The notes under the pieces: generated by a model
The model's database searches: none
What the model was told of the DNA's origin: nothing
The model's input: only the letters and a program-made list of their open reading frames with translations
Part shown: one piece after another, positions 48,701 to 58,606 of the stretch
How positions within the stretch are numbered: position 1 is the first letter of the stretch
How the letters are laid out: each line of letters begins with the position of its first letter
From: Cinchona pubescens
Taxonomy: Eukaryota; Streptophyta; Magnoliopsida; Gentianales; Rubiaceae
Assembly (NCBI GenBank): GCA_025175665.1
Contig: JANKKI010000153.1
Location: 1,302,001 to 1,366,000 of the forward strand
DNA length: 64,000 nucleotides
Reading direction: 5' to 3'
Made by a program: the position numbers and the translations under genes

Positions 48701-49991
48701 TAAAATTTTCAACCCCAAGCTCTACAAGATCATAGATGTGGTGATCATAAGTTCTCCCAACCACAAGATTGTTAGGCCGCTTCTTTGAATGAGAACCTAG
48801 CTGCAAAACAATTCCACATACAAATTCAATAGATGTTAAACTACGGAAAATGAGAGAAATGAAAATAGAATATTATAATCTTCTTTCCAAATATTGAAAA
48901 CAGCATTCCAAACCGAAAAATAAACCATATAAAAAGAAGCAGAATTATCTGTTTTCATTCCCAATGTCAGAAGTAGAAAGTGAGATGTGTATAAGAGACC
49001 CACCCTCCCTCCCCCACCCCAACAACCCACACTCAAGGAAGAGGCATTTACGTCCACTAATAGAAAATTTAAACAAATTCAATCCCAGCCCATCCAGAAC
49101 AAGGCATGGTAGACCAATAACCAGGATAAATCAAGTTTTATGGTTCAAAGTGTTACTATATACAGACAATAAGTTGGTTTCAAGCATGGACACTGCAAAG
49201 CAATTGAAGTTTGTAGAATCAAACCTGGAAACACATAAATGGACTCTAATCAAGAGAACAGAAGCTGTTTTCCAGAATGACCAGGATATGCATGAAAGAA
49301 CCATATGAAGGAGGACACATTATACTTGCAGTTACCACTATATAGAATTCATGATTAAGCATCATCCAAAAATCAGTATATTTGTATACTGAAAAAAAAA
49401 AAATCAATCATATCAACTCAAGATTTAGATTTTTCCTTTGTGATGTCTTATAAGTTAAAAAAAGAAGTTACAACTCCGTTCAAGACAGCTACAAGATATT
49501 TCAAGCCAATAACAAGAAAGTAGAAGTCTTTCTTCTGGGGATAAAAATTAAGCTCAAGTCTGGAGACAAGATCATTAGATACATAAGCTTCAGATAATCA
49601 AGCTATACCAATAAGAGACTGCAATCAGTTTTGAGTAGAGAAGAATTATCATAATGCTTCACCTATTACTCTCGAAGGGCCTCAGATTATCATTCTTCCT
49701 TGTATATTTAATGGCATTATCCCTCTTAAGATGATAAATTTCAGCCAATACAGCATTCAACACATTGCTCGTTTTCGTACCATGAAGTATTAAAGTTTTC
49801 TTCCCTGTTTCAATCTACCAAAAACCAACCCAAAAATAAAAAATCCATCACTCTTGTTCATTAAAAAATCAACCTTTCCATCCCCATTATATCTAAACAG
49901 GTAAAAGAGATAGAAAACTTACAAGCTTTGGACGGCGTTTTTCCAGCTCCCTTATGATTCTTTTTTTCGTGGGAGTTTTTATTCTCATCAT
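39746..49991 (-). CDS. RPF2: Ribosome production factor 2 (Brix-domain protein), spliced, with 8.2-kb last intron
   Basis: Exons, 5' to 3' on minus: 49991-49923 (MMRIKTPTKKRII...), 49814-49609 (TLILHGTKTSNVLNA, YTRKNDNLRPFES), 48800-48555 (LGSHSKKRPNNLVVGRTYDH), 48469-48227 (LNLAGLDRVYLC, VPRIELVEVGPSMDF), 48147-48078 (GKIGKIYIPDQK) and 39865-39746 (LPNKAKGVKRVRREAK, stop). All junctions are GT-AG and phase 0. The sum is 954 nt where 951 (316 aa) is expected for plant RPF2. RPF2 binds RRS1 and loads the 5S RNP into pre-60S ribosomes in the nucleolus; the Brix domain spans roughly residues 30-235. Oddities: exon 2 has two single-base gains and a TGA at 49659-49661, exon 5 one extra G in a G5 run. 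Either the copy is dying or the assembly is faulty. Intron 5 (39866-48077) is packed with TE-derived sequence. Confidence 0.9.
42018..42300 (+). repeat. C-rich ~59-bp tandem array in RPF2 intron 5
   Basis: CAAAACCC-anchored units start at 42114, 42172, 42231 and 42290 (periods 58, 59, 59), preceded by a variant and a partial unit (42018-42113), and decaying to ~42370. Internal 13-15 bp motifs (ACCCTCAACCCA, CACTCAACCCTTAACACTCC) repeat within the unit. The strand contains almost no G, so the complement is G-rich with many GGGT triplets. Confidence 0.88.
42779..44455 (+). CDS. Intact 558-codon ORF, unknown function, TE-associated
   Basis: The longest open frame in the window: ATG at 42779, stop at 44453-44455, antisense inside RPF2 intron 5. 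The first ~200 residues are Ala/Ser-rich with many Cys. The middle is acidic and Asp-rich (DLDPKDIVDDDGEL, ~residue 370). The end has a hydrophobic-acidic helix (EALDILKHVFDELSEV) and a basic tail (KVRMKIRRTTGPS, YRAREYHLKREN). I see no signal peptide, membrane segment or known domain. A purine-rich leader (42660-42775) precedes it, and a Transposase_28-like pseudogene starts 50 bp after it. It is probably the N-terminal or gag-like part of the same mobile element, but it has kept its frame while everything around it has not. Confidence 0.5.
   Translation: MGLQNLAAQLHDYPITKISSSTTGPPLWQQKAAAASEYAANTIGDQEASAKTAFVWEFSSSDAAAPGCTIDTFVAPKFVVNEVAAHLLDFRNRELPSTACCYWSEIQHFTAVYMERKNTAATMDVNPSTATPPASCAAVEDEGLVGISHFLAALVKENFAANNNLVAANISENCGVVSAVHLPTVDNCGVEPPAATASCCSTYAAPFHEELGTSGTPCGFAMAAHVCGKEPSPSQVAIDSSLEADLVLGDCHEDPKELQQKQATTPSKWNDKTSPLVSDPLGPKLLVPSVTKVAPSLIGNVGADVENSHDHKTNLIDSISCPSRRMKNLTSNGLEGNLVVGLPTQNICKRGKGIHGMKKSVYDVVKSHSLDLDPKDIVDDDGELNCARGRDLDGLDEITKLAQERGNSAQYLNDVLVDNLMTHGVAKDGNGVDNVQGTRSVDELGNTSNMVGDYREHSPIEALDILKHVFDELSEVTSKVVSPLHEPLDLDFLQDNLDMRPKTSKFRQSMFAGRPLIGGTSSSKVRMKIRRTTGPSTIVPSGHRQMYRAREYHLKREN
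44507..45729 (+). pseudogene. Transposase_28-like gene remnant
   Basis: From ATG 44507 (PPPSKRKKI, SPKHEGEKTGS in changing frames), then an open stretch to 44963: SPSIVDLELIRKWMEQYHIP, SGYVSVYLAQLEAGLRFPLP, TKSIRNINAYLITCVALGV, FFRLAPNG. Past a TGA at ~44961 it continues as KLIDWRSHYFFIQGLPEWNF and SAGLSPTDLDPLVSLG, then a Ser/Pro/Gln-rich tail to ~45729. The pattern (Y-x-E/A-QLE-x-GLRxPxxP, then R-x-I/N-AxxxxCxxLGxxP, then FF) is the same as in the antisense gene at 5640-6240, so the two are relatives. It is interrupted by stops and by the inverted repeat at 45200-45396. Confidence 0.7.
45200..45396. repeat. Inverted repeat, 51-bp arms, ~95-bp loop
   Basis: 45200-45250 and the reverse complement of 45346-45396 match at 50 of 51 bases (GTCGGCGGGGTTAAG...TCTCTCTAGGTTA). 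The arm is coding sequence of the Transposase_28-like gene (AGLSPTDLDPLVSLG), and both arms end at a possible splice donor, AG|GTTA or similar. Such identity means a very recent inverted duplication or a chimeric assembly join. Confidence 0.95.
45837..46239 (+). repeat. ~160-bp direct repeat, two copies 243 bp apart
   Basis: GCGCTCATGTGAGGTATT starts at 45837 and 46080; both copies run through GGTTTTGCCCTT, GCGCCTC, TATGCTAGACTCTTTCTTAG-like and CCTTTACATCACCA. The layout (a GC-rich unit ending in CATCACCA) looks like the end of an LTR or other TE terminus. 46240-48077 has no recognised feature besides intron sequence. Confidence 0.88.
48983..48999 (+). other. Adapter remnant in RPF2 intron 2
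   Basis: AGATGTGTATAAGAGAC (17 nt) of the Nextera mosaic end; the plus frame across it reads MCIRD. It lies in the 808-bp intron between exons 2 and 3, about 200 bp from exon 3, so this intron may be mis-joined. Confidence 0.9.
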
Positions 49992-50001
49992 GATTAGCCT
50001 A

Positions 50002-50294
50002 GCTGCAAATTACACCAAATGCAGTTAAAATCTCAAAACCATAGCAAAATAAATTTTATTGTGAACCCAAAAAATAGCTCTTTTTCTTTGATTTTTTTTT
50101 TTTATTTTTTATTTTTTTGGTCCAATTAATATATGATTATGAGAACCTACATGCTTGCTTTTTCTTCCAAAATACAGAAAAGCAATTGAAACCTAGTTGG
50201 TTAAATCCAAAATCCAATGGTTTTCTTACTACATAACACCGGCTAACACACATATGCACATAACAAGAAATTAGAATTGGCTATGAAATTTACC
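50002..50294 (-). other. RPF2 5'UTR intron (inferred ~291 bp)
   Basis: On minus, CTACTATACAG|GTAAATTT gives a donor at 50293 and TAATTTGCAG|CTAGGC an acceptor at 50003, just 11 bp before the start ATG at 49991. The interval is T-rich, as plant introns are. Listed bounds are the flanking exon bases. Confidence 0.55.
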
Positions 50295-50390
50295 TGTATA
50301 GTAGTTGAATTCCTGATTGGAAAGTTTTATACTTGTTTTCTTAGTCTTCTTCTCTTTCTGCCCTGTAACTGCAAGCGCCGCTCCTCTGTC

Positions 50391-50427
50391 TGGGCCGCAC
50401 GGAAGGAGGATTCGATACTTAAACCCT
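50391..50427 (-). promoter_or_regulatory. RPF2 promoter elements: site II and telo-box-like motif
   Basis: TGGGCC (50391-50396) fits the plant site II element TGGGCY, and AAACCCT (50421-50427) fits the core of the telo-box AAACCCTA. The pair is known to mark promoters of ribosomal-protein and ribosome-biogenesis genes, which matches RPF2. It lies ~100 bp upstream of the inferred 5'UTR splice donor. No TATA box was seen. Confidence 0.6.
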
Positions 50428-51239
50428 CGTCTCCCACTACTGTAGACAATAAATCCTTGGCTCTTATTTGGGAAAAATTCCATTATGCCCCCTAAAATAA
50501 TGTTAAAACTAAAAATGACCCTTTATTAAAATCCTTATTAATTAATTAAGGTTGCCCCAGGCGTTAAAAGGGTACTGCACAACAAACACAATCTCCAAAA
50601 TTTATCAAGTCATATCTCCAAAATTTATCAAGTCATTGGATTAATTTGTTTATACGAGACGAAATTAAACAAGTTGGTTGGGTCAATAGGCACGATAATT
50701 CGTTAAATTAATGAACAAATTTTATTGAAGTGTTATTTCGATTATAATTTAATATAACATACTTTAAGATTGTGAATAATAGATTTAATATAAAATTATT
50801 AAATCAAACATAATAATTATTTTAAATATTATCTAAAAAAATTAAATAATTTTAATTTTGTGTTCTAAATTGTTATGAGAACAAGGTTAATATTAATAAT
50901 ATTTAAGTTATTAAATAATTAAAATTTAAAATTTTAATTCAAATGCATCTCAAGTTATTTAACTTATCAAATATGCTGATACGTTAATATTTGGAGTCAA
51001 CGGGTTAGAAACGAACATAACACGAATATAAATGGGTCATACACTAATACAACAATATAAAAAATAGATTCCACATAACATGACATGAATACGACACGAT
51101 AAGAAACGTGTAATATCTAACACAATACGATAATGATATAACCCGACTCATTGCCTTATGCAACCTTTACTTTTAACGGTAGTCGATCTAAAAATCCAGT
51201 GGTACGGTCGAGTTGTACCAATAATTGAGTTGATGGTGG

Positions 51240-51765
51240 TAGGGATGTTTAAACTCAACCTAATCCAAAAAGCCAACTCAACCCAAATAAATTTGGGACT
51301 AAATAGATTAGGCTATCATATTTTGAATTATTTGAATTGGATTACCCGAAAATGGTATAGATCTAATCCAACAGATAACCCAATAAAGTTTAATTATATA
51401 TTTTTGAATTTTAATTTTTATCATAATTATTTCATCTAATTTATATTATTTTCCTTTTCATTCTTGAAATAACATCTAATTTATCATATTTTATGTTTTT
51501 CCTTTTAGTTATTGACTTAATCATTTTATTTTTAACTAAACATATATTTTTTTATAGATAATCTTGCAATTTTAGATTTTTTTTAAAAAATTTCATTAAT
51601 TTGGATTTTTAATCCAAAAATTTGAAAACCCGAATAATCCACCCGACTAATACTTGGGTTGATAATATTAGTTAGGTTAGATTGGACTTTATTTTTTGAT
51701 CCAAAAATCCCAAAATCTGAACTCGTAAATCTACTAATCCAAAACCCAACCCATGAATACCCCTA
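51240..51765. mobile_element. hAT-type MITE (526 bp) with 8-bp target duplication
   Basis: Left end TAGGGATGTTTAAACTCAAC, right end (minus) TAGGGGTATTCATGGGTTGG; both arms are rich in AATCCAA and AACCCAA motifs that pair. Flanks GATGGTGG (51232-51239) and GATGGTAG (51766-51773) match at 7 of 8. No transposase. 50500-51231 before it is AT-rich with nothing I can name. Confidence 0.82.
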
Positions 51766-52464
51766 GATGGTAGTGAGTAGTGAAAATGTACAACATAGTT
51801 TATTGATTCCTAAAGGTAAAACTTGTGTTTCAGAGGAGCTCTTGCATGTAGGCAATTCCAAATTGAGTTCTCACGTCCTATTTTTAGTTGGCAAATACTT
51901 AGATAGAGTTAGTTTTTCATCCTATTTGCAAATTTGGGGATAAAATCTTATAAATATATGACATCAGTTGATATAAGTAAGATTATATAAAATAAATTCT
52001 TGACTACATAGTCTACAGGTGGGGTAAAAAATTAGGTATACTTAAATATTTTCCTTTCAGTTATTATCCCCTCAAATGAAAAATATCACGTGACTAAGTC
52101 TTCCAAACTTACAAAACTGGACAAGGATTCTCTCTATTAGGGATAAATAGAGGAATCTCCATTTATCAGTTTAAAAAATAAATTTTAAAAAATATTTTAA
52201 AAAATCAAAATCATTTATAATTTTAATCATGCTCTATATAATTGCCTTGGAAAAATTAGAAAAAAATAATGATAGTTTACCATTTGATTAAGGTATTTTA
52301 TATTTTATCAAAATTTAAAATTTTTTTTACCATCCAAATATAACATGTAGTTCAACAGTGAAATTGTTTTTGAATGAATTAATTTTTGGATATGATGATT
52401 TACTAGATAAGATAAAACTAATAGTATATTCAGATTATTTTTTAAGTTTTAATTATTTAGATAT

Positions 52465-53100
52465 AAGTAAATGAACAGTAAATAGAGAGAAACTAAATGC
52501 AAAGGATCCAAATCCTATTGTATTTATTCAAACTAGTTGTGCATCGCCTGGCGAAAAAATAGTTAATGTGAATGCCCAAATGATCTTCTATTGAGTACGA
52601 CATATCATTCAACCAAAAGGTGTTCTTGCCCTTTATCAGATGATCTATTAAACTAATATAGTCCCAATCCCATTAAATTTACTACATGCTTGTACCAAAA
52701 AAAAAAAACAAAATCACTAAGGAAGGGAAAGTGAAAATAAACGAAAAAGTGTTTTTAAGGTCGATGAGTCATGTTTAAAAAACAAAGTAAATAGATAATA
52801 AATAAAGAAAAATTAAACAGAAAGGATATAAATGTCTATTGTATTTACAAACTAGTTGAGTGTTACGAGCACTGTGAAAAATAGTTAATATAAATGCCCA
52901 AATGATCTTCTATTTAGTACTACATATCATTCAACTAGAGGTGTTCTTGCCCTTTATCAGATGATCTGTTGAACTGATATAGCTCCAATCCCACTAAGAA
53001 CATGCTTGCAAAAAAAAAAAAAAAAATTTGTAAAGTAAGGGAAAGTGAAAGTAAATGAAAAAGTATTTTTAAGGGCGATGAGCCATGTTTAAAAAAGTAA
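52465..53100 (+). repeat. Tandem duplication, ~318-bp unit, two copies
   Basis: Copies ~52465-52783 and ~52784-53100 share AACTAGTTG, AATGCCCAAATGATCTTCTA, CTTGCCCTTTATCAGATGAT and GGGAAAGTGAAA blocks in order, with scattered substitutions and different poly(A) lengths. Divergence suggests an older duplication. The flanks 51774-52464 and 53101-54925 show only AT-rich sequence and small random frames. Confidence 0.88.
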
Positions 53101-55385
53101 CAATGTAGTCTATATATGATTAAGAAAGGGATTTAGCACTTACAAAAAATAAATAATCCTTCATCAAACATTCCACATCCAAGAAAGAAATGCATACCAA
53201 AAAGTGGCCAGGGTAACATATAAAATGGCATTATTCCACTCTTCTTGTTTTGATAACCAAATTCTACAATATATAATGTCATTTACTAAATAGAGTAGGC
53301 TGAAAATTATAGATAAAATTTTAAATACATGGAAAGACAAGATAATCAAATATCCAACAAAAATATGCCAGTTGGGAGGCTCAAAAGTTTGATGTTGGTA
53401 TAAATTGTTATATCATATTAAAAAAAAAAAAAATTTGTCAGTGATAGTGCTAAAAGTTTTAACTTGCAAAAAGATTCAATTGTTAGATTAAAACATATTG
53501 CAGGGAGAACATGTCAAATTAATCACTCATAGGATGTAAAAATTGTATGACATTTTGCCTCTCTTTTCATATTTATGAATATGATGATGCATATTGTTTA
53601 AAAAATAGCTCTAAGTGTTAACTATGGCAACTAATTGATACAAGGAGAAACTCCAGGCAATCCTTACCGATGGCATATTAAATGGTTTAAAGTGCATATA
53701 CATGAGACAATTCAAAGAAATATTTTGGAGATTGTTTTGACAATTATTCATAAAAGAAACTAAGAAATGCATGAAAGATAAATAGATTTGCATATCCAGC
53801 AATATAAGCATAATATCCACAATATGAGGAGAAAGATCTAATCTACAAAAGATAAAAAACAACAATATTTATTACAGTGACAATATCTGTATGTAAACAT
53901 CAACACCCCCAGTTACATCACAAAATTAAGTAAAATTCATTGAATAATGAAATATTCTATATACAAATATGACAAGTATGTAGTTCAAAGAAGCTTATTA
54001 CTGCAAATCAAAGACTAAAATGTTGATTTACAAGAGTTAAAAACAAGTATAATGGCCTAAATGGAAACTAAGAGAATGTTAAAGGAAGAGGGAGGGACTA
54101 TTCTATTAACTTCAAACATTTTTTTGGCAACAAAATAATAGATAAATCAAAAAGTGAATCTATAAACAAATATGCCTAGAATACTTATTTATACATGATA
54201 TTTCAATAGTTGAACATGCTTTGAGGTTCAGGAGACAAATACAACAGAAGATAAAAATGTACATCACACATATGAACTTGAGAAAAAGACAATTTTCATT
54301 TTAGTTAATCTTAACAAATAACTTGCATCACAACTGAGTCTTTGTATATGCAGAGTAATATTTGTATTAGACAATAGTTGACTTCCAACAACTAAGTTTT
54401 TAAATTTGTAAATCTTATAACATAGGCTAGATACATAAGGCCACTAAAACTTTGCAAATATCAAAGATTCCAAGATCATCATGTGAAAAATGATAACAAA
54501 AACTAAAAAAAAAAAAATTTAATGCAAAGGGAAAGAAGTGAGTACTAAAAACCCCATGCTCCAACCGCACACTCTTTCGTATCCCAAGGACAACACTCTT
54601 TCCCATCCAAGGAATTGCTTATTGTCCAAATATTGAATATGTCACTTTTGAAATAACAATTAGTTCTTCCATGCAATCTAATACCATAGGCAACAAAAGA
54701 TAAAGAACCATGTCAAAATTCTTTAGCTTTTTCATTTGTCATAGAGATGTTTAGAATGATTTCTATATGCTTAATCAATCCCACTCATGCACTGACAAGT
54801 GTACACTAAGTAGAAAATATATTTGAAATTGTAAGAAGAGGAATCAAATCCTTCTCGCACACAAAACCTTACTCGGCTAACATATTATACAAGGATTATG
54901 TCAATTGGTTCACCTTGTGGTTAGATGTCACGCCCCAAAAACGAGACCGTAACACGCCGCGCTAATGGTACACCGGACCAAAGCGCAAGGCACAAACGAA
55001 CAGAGCAACAAACTTAACCGCAATGTAATAGAACCATCAAACCATTTCTTAACTATAAAACCGAATATTTCATTTTACACAAAAATACGAATTACAAAAT
55101 TCCTTCTTAGTACAAAAGATGCTACAACAAAAACAAAGTTCAACAATACAAAACCTATCTAATACACTACCCCTCTCCAAACAAAAGAGAAGCTTGGAAG
55201 ATTATCCGCAGAGCTTTTAGATTTTCTCCAGATTCTACATTACTGGTAGGACTCTGCACCTAATCTGAAAAATTATAAATCACGTGGGGTGAGCATAACT
55301 AGCTCAGTGGATATCATAAAAGCTCTTCAAATGGGGCCAAGCATTTCGATAAAAAGAAAACATAAAGATAATAACATTTGTGAAA

Positions 55386-55605
55386 ACCATAGTCATGAAG
55401 TAGTTTCTAAAATGTCTCATGCCGTTTAAATGTCAATAAACCATAATCATAAGTAGTTTCTAAAATGTCTCATGCCATTTAAACTTTCAGGCATGTCCAA
55501 AACATAGCCAAAAAGATCCAATCATTTCAAAACATAGTATGCTAGGCATATCCAAAACATAGCCAAAAAGATCCAGTCATTTCAAAATATAGTATCTAAA
55601 GCATA
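55386..55605 (+). repeat. Two adjacent pairs of short direct repeats
   Basis: AAGTAGTTTCTAAAATGTCTCATGCC occurs twice (from ~55397 and ~55452; written in parts AAGTAGTTTC, TAAAATGTCTCATGCC). Then CCAAAACATAGCCAAAAAGA occurs twice, ~57 bp apart (~55497, ~55554). Both sit inside the LTR-like sequence. Confidence 0.75.
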
Positions 55606-57102
55606 GCGAACAAATTCAAATACAGTTTCAATCCGGAATATAATAAAATAGCATGAGTATCTTTTAGGCTCACAGGTATGACCTACAGTACTAGCCAGAT
55701 GGAGCTATATTTCCAAACACATCCAAAATTATATACCTAGGTCACTTATGAGCCAAAACAGTCATAAAATGCATTCATATCAAAAGAGTTTGCAAACATA
55801 TCAATTGATTAACATAAAATAGCTTGGTCCCGATTTCATATGTAATAATTTCAAAACTTGGTAAAAGTGCAATTCCAAACATCATACACATTCTAAAATC
55901 CATTCAAGCATATTTCGAAAGTCGTTAAACAAAATACAAGTGGAAGAGAGTCTATGTTACCCACCTGTCAAAGCAAAAACTGCACAAATGATCACAGAAC
56001 GCGATCGCCGGCGGTAGGTGGCGTGGTACCTAAAACAGTATAAGAGGACTCTTAGAAGAGATATAGAAGTTAAAGAATGACTAGGGAAGCGAAAACGATG
56101 CGAAACGATAGAAAACTTACCAACAGCTCTTTGGTCAAAAATGACCTTTTCACAATTTCTGACCAACTTCGACAAGCTAAAACCCCAGTCAAAACACTTA
56201 GTTAACCCCTCAAATTCGTATTACATCTAGATTAGGAGATAATAAGCTCAGTTTTCCAGAAAAACTGAAAAATTTCGCCTCTCCCTAGGCTATAAGTAGG
56301 TTATCCTCCCTGCCAACAAAATCCAATTCCAAGGTATTCAAGGGACCTTGGTTACAACCCAACTCAAAACAACATATTCAACCAATCAACAAAAATCCAT
56401 AAACGGAAAGATTCACCGGAGCAATAGCCGGGACTATATCAATAGCATTCCACAACAATCCATACCCCAAAACCACTACAATTAACTCTATTACAACATA
56501 GAGCAACAACCTATGGTTGGAATTCCTCTTTACTACCAAACTGAAATTTTTACCGATTAGCCACACGCATGATTCAAACATGCTTCCTAACCATCTTCTA
56601 GCCACTACCAAGAAAACACTTAAAACTATCAAAAGATCATTAAAGATCCTTCAGGATAACCAATTATCCAAATTATCCTAGTTGCGACAAACTTCCGCTT
56701 ACTTACAAAATGAAGGGAAATCAATTCCACTTGGTTTCAAGTCTCAATTCCTATCCAAACTAACCTTAAAACACTCTTAAAACATCATTATGTGCATAGA
56801 CATAAGCATTCATAGCATAACACTTTAGGGCCACATATGGAAGACAAACCCTAAATCATAATCTTAAAATATGTAATCTAACCGTGGAAAGTTGTTAAAA
56901 ATCAACCCCAATCACTTCCCAACCTCCAAAACACTAAAAACAACCCATAACATACATAAATCATAACATATAAGGCTGCAAAGAGGGTATTTTTCAGCCA
57001 TAATGAATCCTACAAAACTTGAAATTAAAGCTTGGATCATAAAGCCCATAAGCCATAAATGCTAAAATACATAAAATCTTACCTACACAAGTGATTCCTA
57101 CT

Positions 57103-57112
57103 TAAGAGACAG
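57103..57112 (+). other. Possible 10-nt adapter remnant
   Basis: TAAGAGACAG equals the end of the mosaic end, 107 bp from the complete junction adapter. Short enough to be chance on its own; proximity raises the odds. Confidence 0.4.
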
Positions 57113-57218
57113 GCCCCAAATTAGTCAAAATGGAGAAGAGGAATTCGCCAGCAGCAAGAGAAAATGAGGAAGAGGAGTTCGGCTGCTGCTAGGAATCTTT
57201 GTTGTACCTCTTTTGTTG

Positions 57219-57256
57219 CTGTCTCTTATACACATCTAGATGTGTATAAGAGACAG
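57219..57256. other. Complete Nextera mate-pair junction adapter (38 nt)
   Basis: CTGTCTCTTATACACATCT is followed at once by its reverse complement, with no mismatch. This is the circularisation junction made when two Tn5 mosaic ends are ligated in mate-pair libraries. It is not genomic; the DNA to its left and right may come from points kilobases apart. Confidence 0.98.
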
Positions 57257-58598
57257 CGGGTAAACGGGTCTGACCAATTGGACTAAGTGTAATTGTTGCA
57301 TTGTGAATGTATGAGTGTTATTATGATGGCCATTTGTAATGTTGAACATATATATATATATATATAGTCCAATTTTTGACCCGTTTACCAACCGAAATCG
57401 CGTAAACCGAAAAATTTGCCGAATTGAAAAACGAATAAGTTGAAGTACTTTATGACTAAAAATAATATGAAAAACATTTTAAACCAGTTAAAAAATCAAA
57501 GAACAAGGCTAGTAAAATACTGGGTTTCACATTGGACCTCTCTGCTTTTACCTTATTCACAATCTCGGTCGAGAACTTTACATTTCAGTCCTCGTTGCAT
57601 TTATATACGCAAAAGTTACTCAAAATCCAATCATATTAGCCCAATATGATAGTAAAAGAAATGTATGACTTAAAATGAAAAAAAATTTAGGCAAGGAATG
57701 AGGTTGTCTAACCTTGAAAGCACCATTGCCAGGAACATATTTGAAGCAATAAGCTGCTAAATTTACATGAAACAAATATGTGTTCATATATTTGTGTAAA
57801 TAGGTAGAAAAGATACATATTATAAAACTAAAAACAAACATCATATTGTGTAACTATGGTATAAACATGATAAGTGAATAGAATTTTTAGTTGGTAAAGG
57901 ATATTAATTTTTACAATATGAAAACTTCTAACAATAGGCAAAACCTTCAAATAAAGCATTGCATGCTTAAAAGAAATTAGTGAAGACTAAGATAGCACTT
58001 TAACATACAAGTAATACTTTAATATAGACAATAATTTTCATGGCTATGTCTATTTAAATCATTCACTAAATTTTTGTTTAGCAGTGGATTATGTCATAGC
58101 TTGTAATTGACATTGCATAGAATTTGCACAACTTTTTGATACCTCAGCCTAGAATGCTTTGCTTCTTCAAATTTAGCTACCAATATTTTCTTTGATAATT
58201 GTTGCATTTTTGCGTACCCAAAGACCATCTAATGAACTTGGGACCACAATGCAATATCTGAACGAAGCTCCGTGCATATGTAGCTTGGGGTTTCAATGGC
58301 CTACATTAAAAAATAGAGAATAAAAAATGAAAGATACACTTGGCCAGATACTCATTAGGAATCAAGGATTATCATAAGTCGATATTATGGTAGGTTTAGA
58401 CTTCAAAGTAGAAAATACTATTACTGACCTATCAGAAATATAATGTGATGATGACACATATACATGTATGAACATGGTTGGGAAGGGCATTTACCATCTA
58501 AGAAATTGTGATAGAACCCACCTAGTCACAGTTTTTAAAAAGGAATCATGGGACCTGTATTATTTTAAAAAAGCAACGTGTCCTTCTGGCTTCTACAA
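57257..58598. other. Spacer without a recognised gene
   Basis: AT-rich; a TA dinucleotide run at ~57348-57365. Short frames at 57440-57649 and 57844-57620 have no known domain. Confidence 0.5.
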
Positions 58599-58606
58599 CC
58601 GATGAG

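Larger units (their letters stand above)
54926..57218. mobile_element. LTR-like sequence of a gypsy-type element (no coding part)
   Basis: It starts TGTCACGCCCCAAAAACGAG (54926), a beginning shared by many plant gypsy LTRs, and continues with GTGGGGTGAGCATAACTAGC and internal short repeats. Coding domains are absent. The right edge is unknown because adapter sequence interrupts at 57103-57112 and 57219-57256. It may be a solo LTR or a large non-coding LTR derivative. Confidence 0.4.

Noticed and set aside
48964..49308. 114-codon plus frame with MCIRD near its start
   Set aside because: The start lies in adapter sequence and the frame runs through RPF2 intron 2 antisense.
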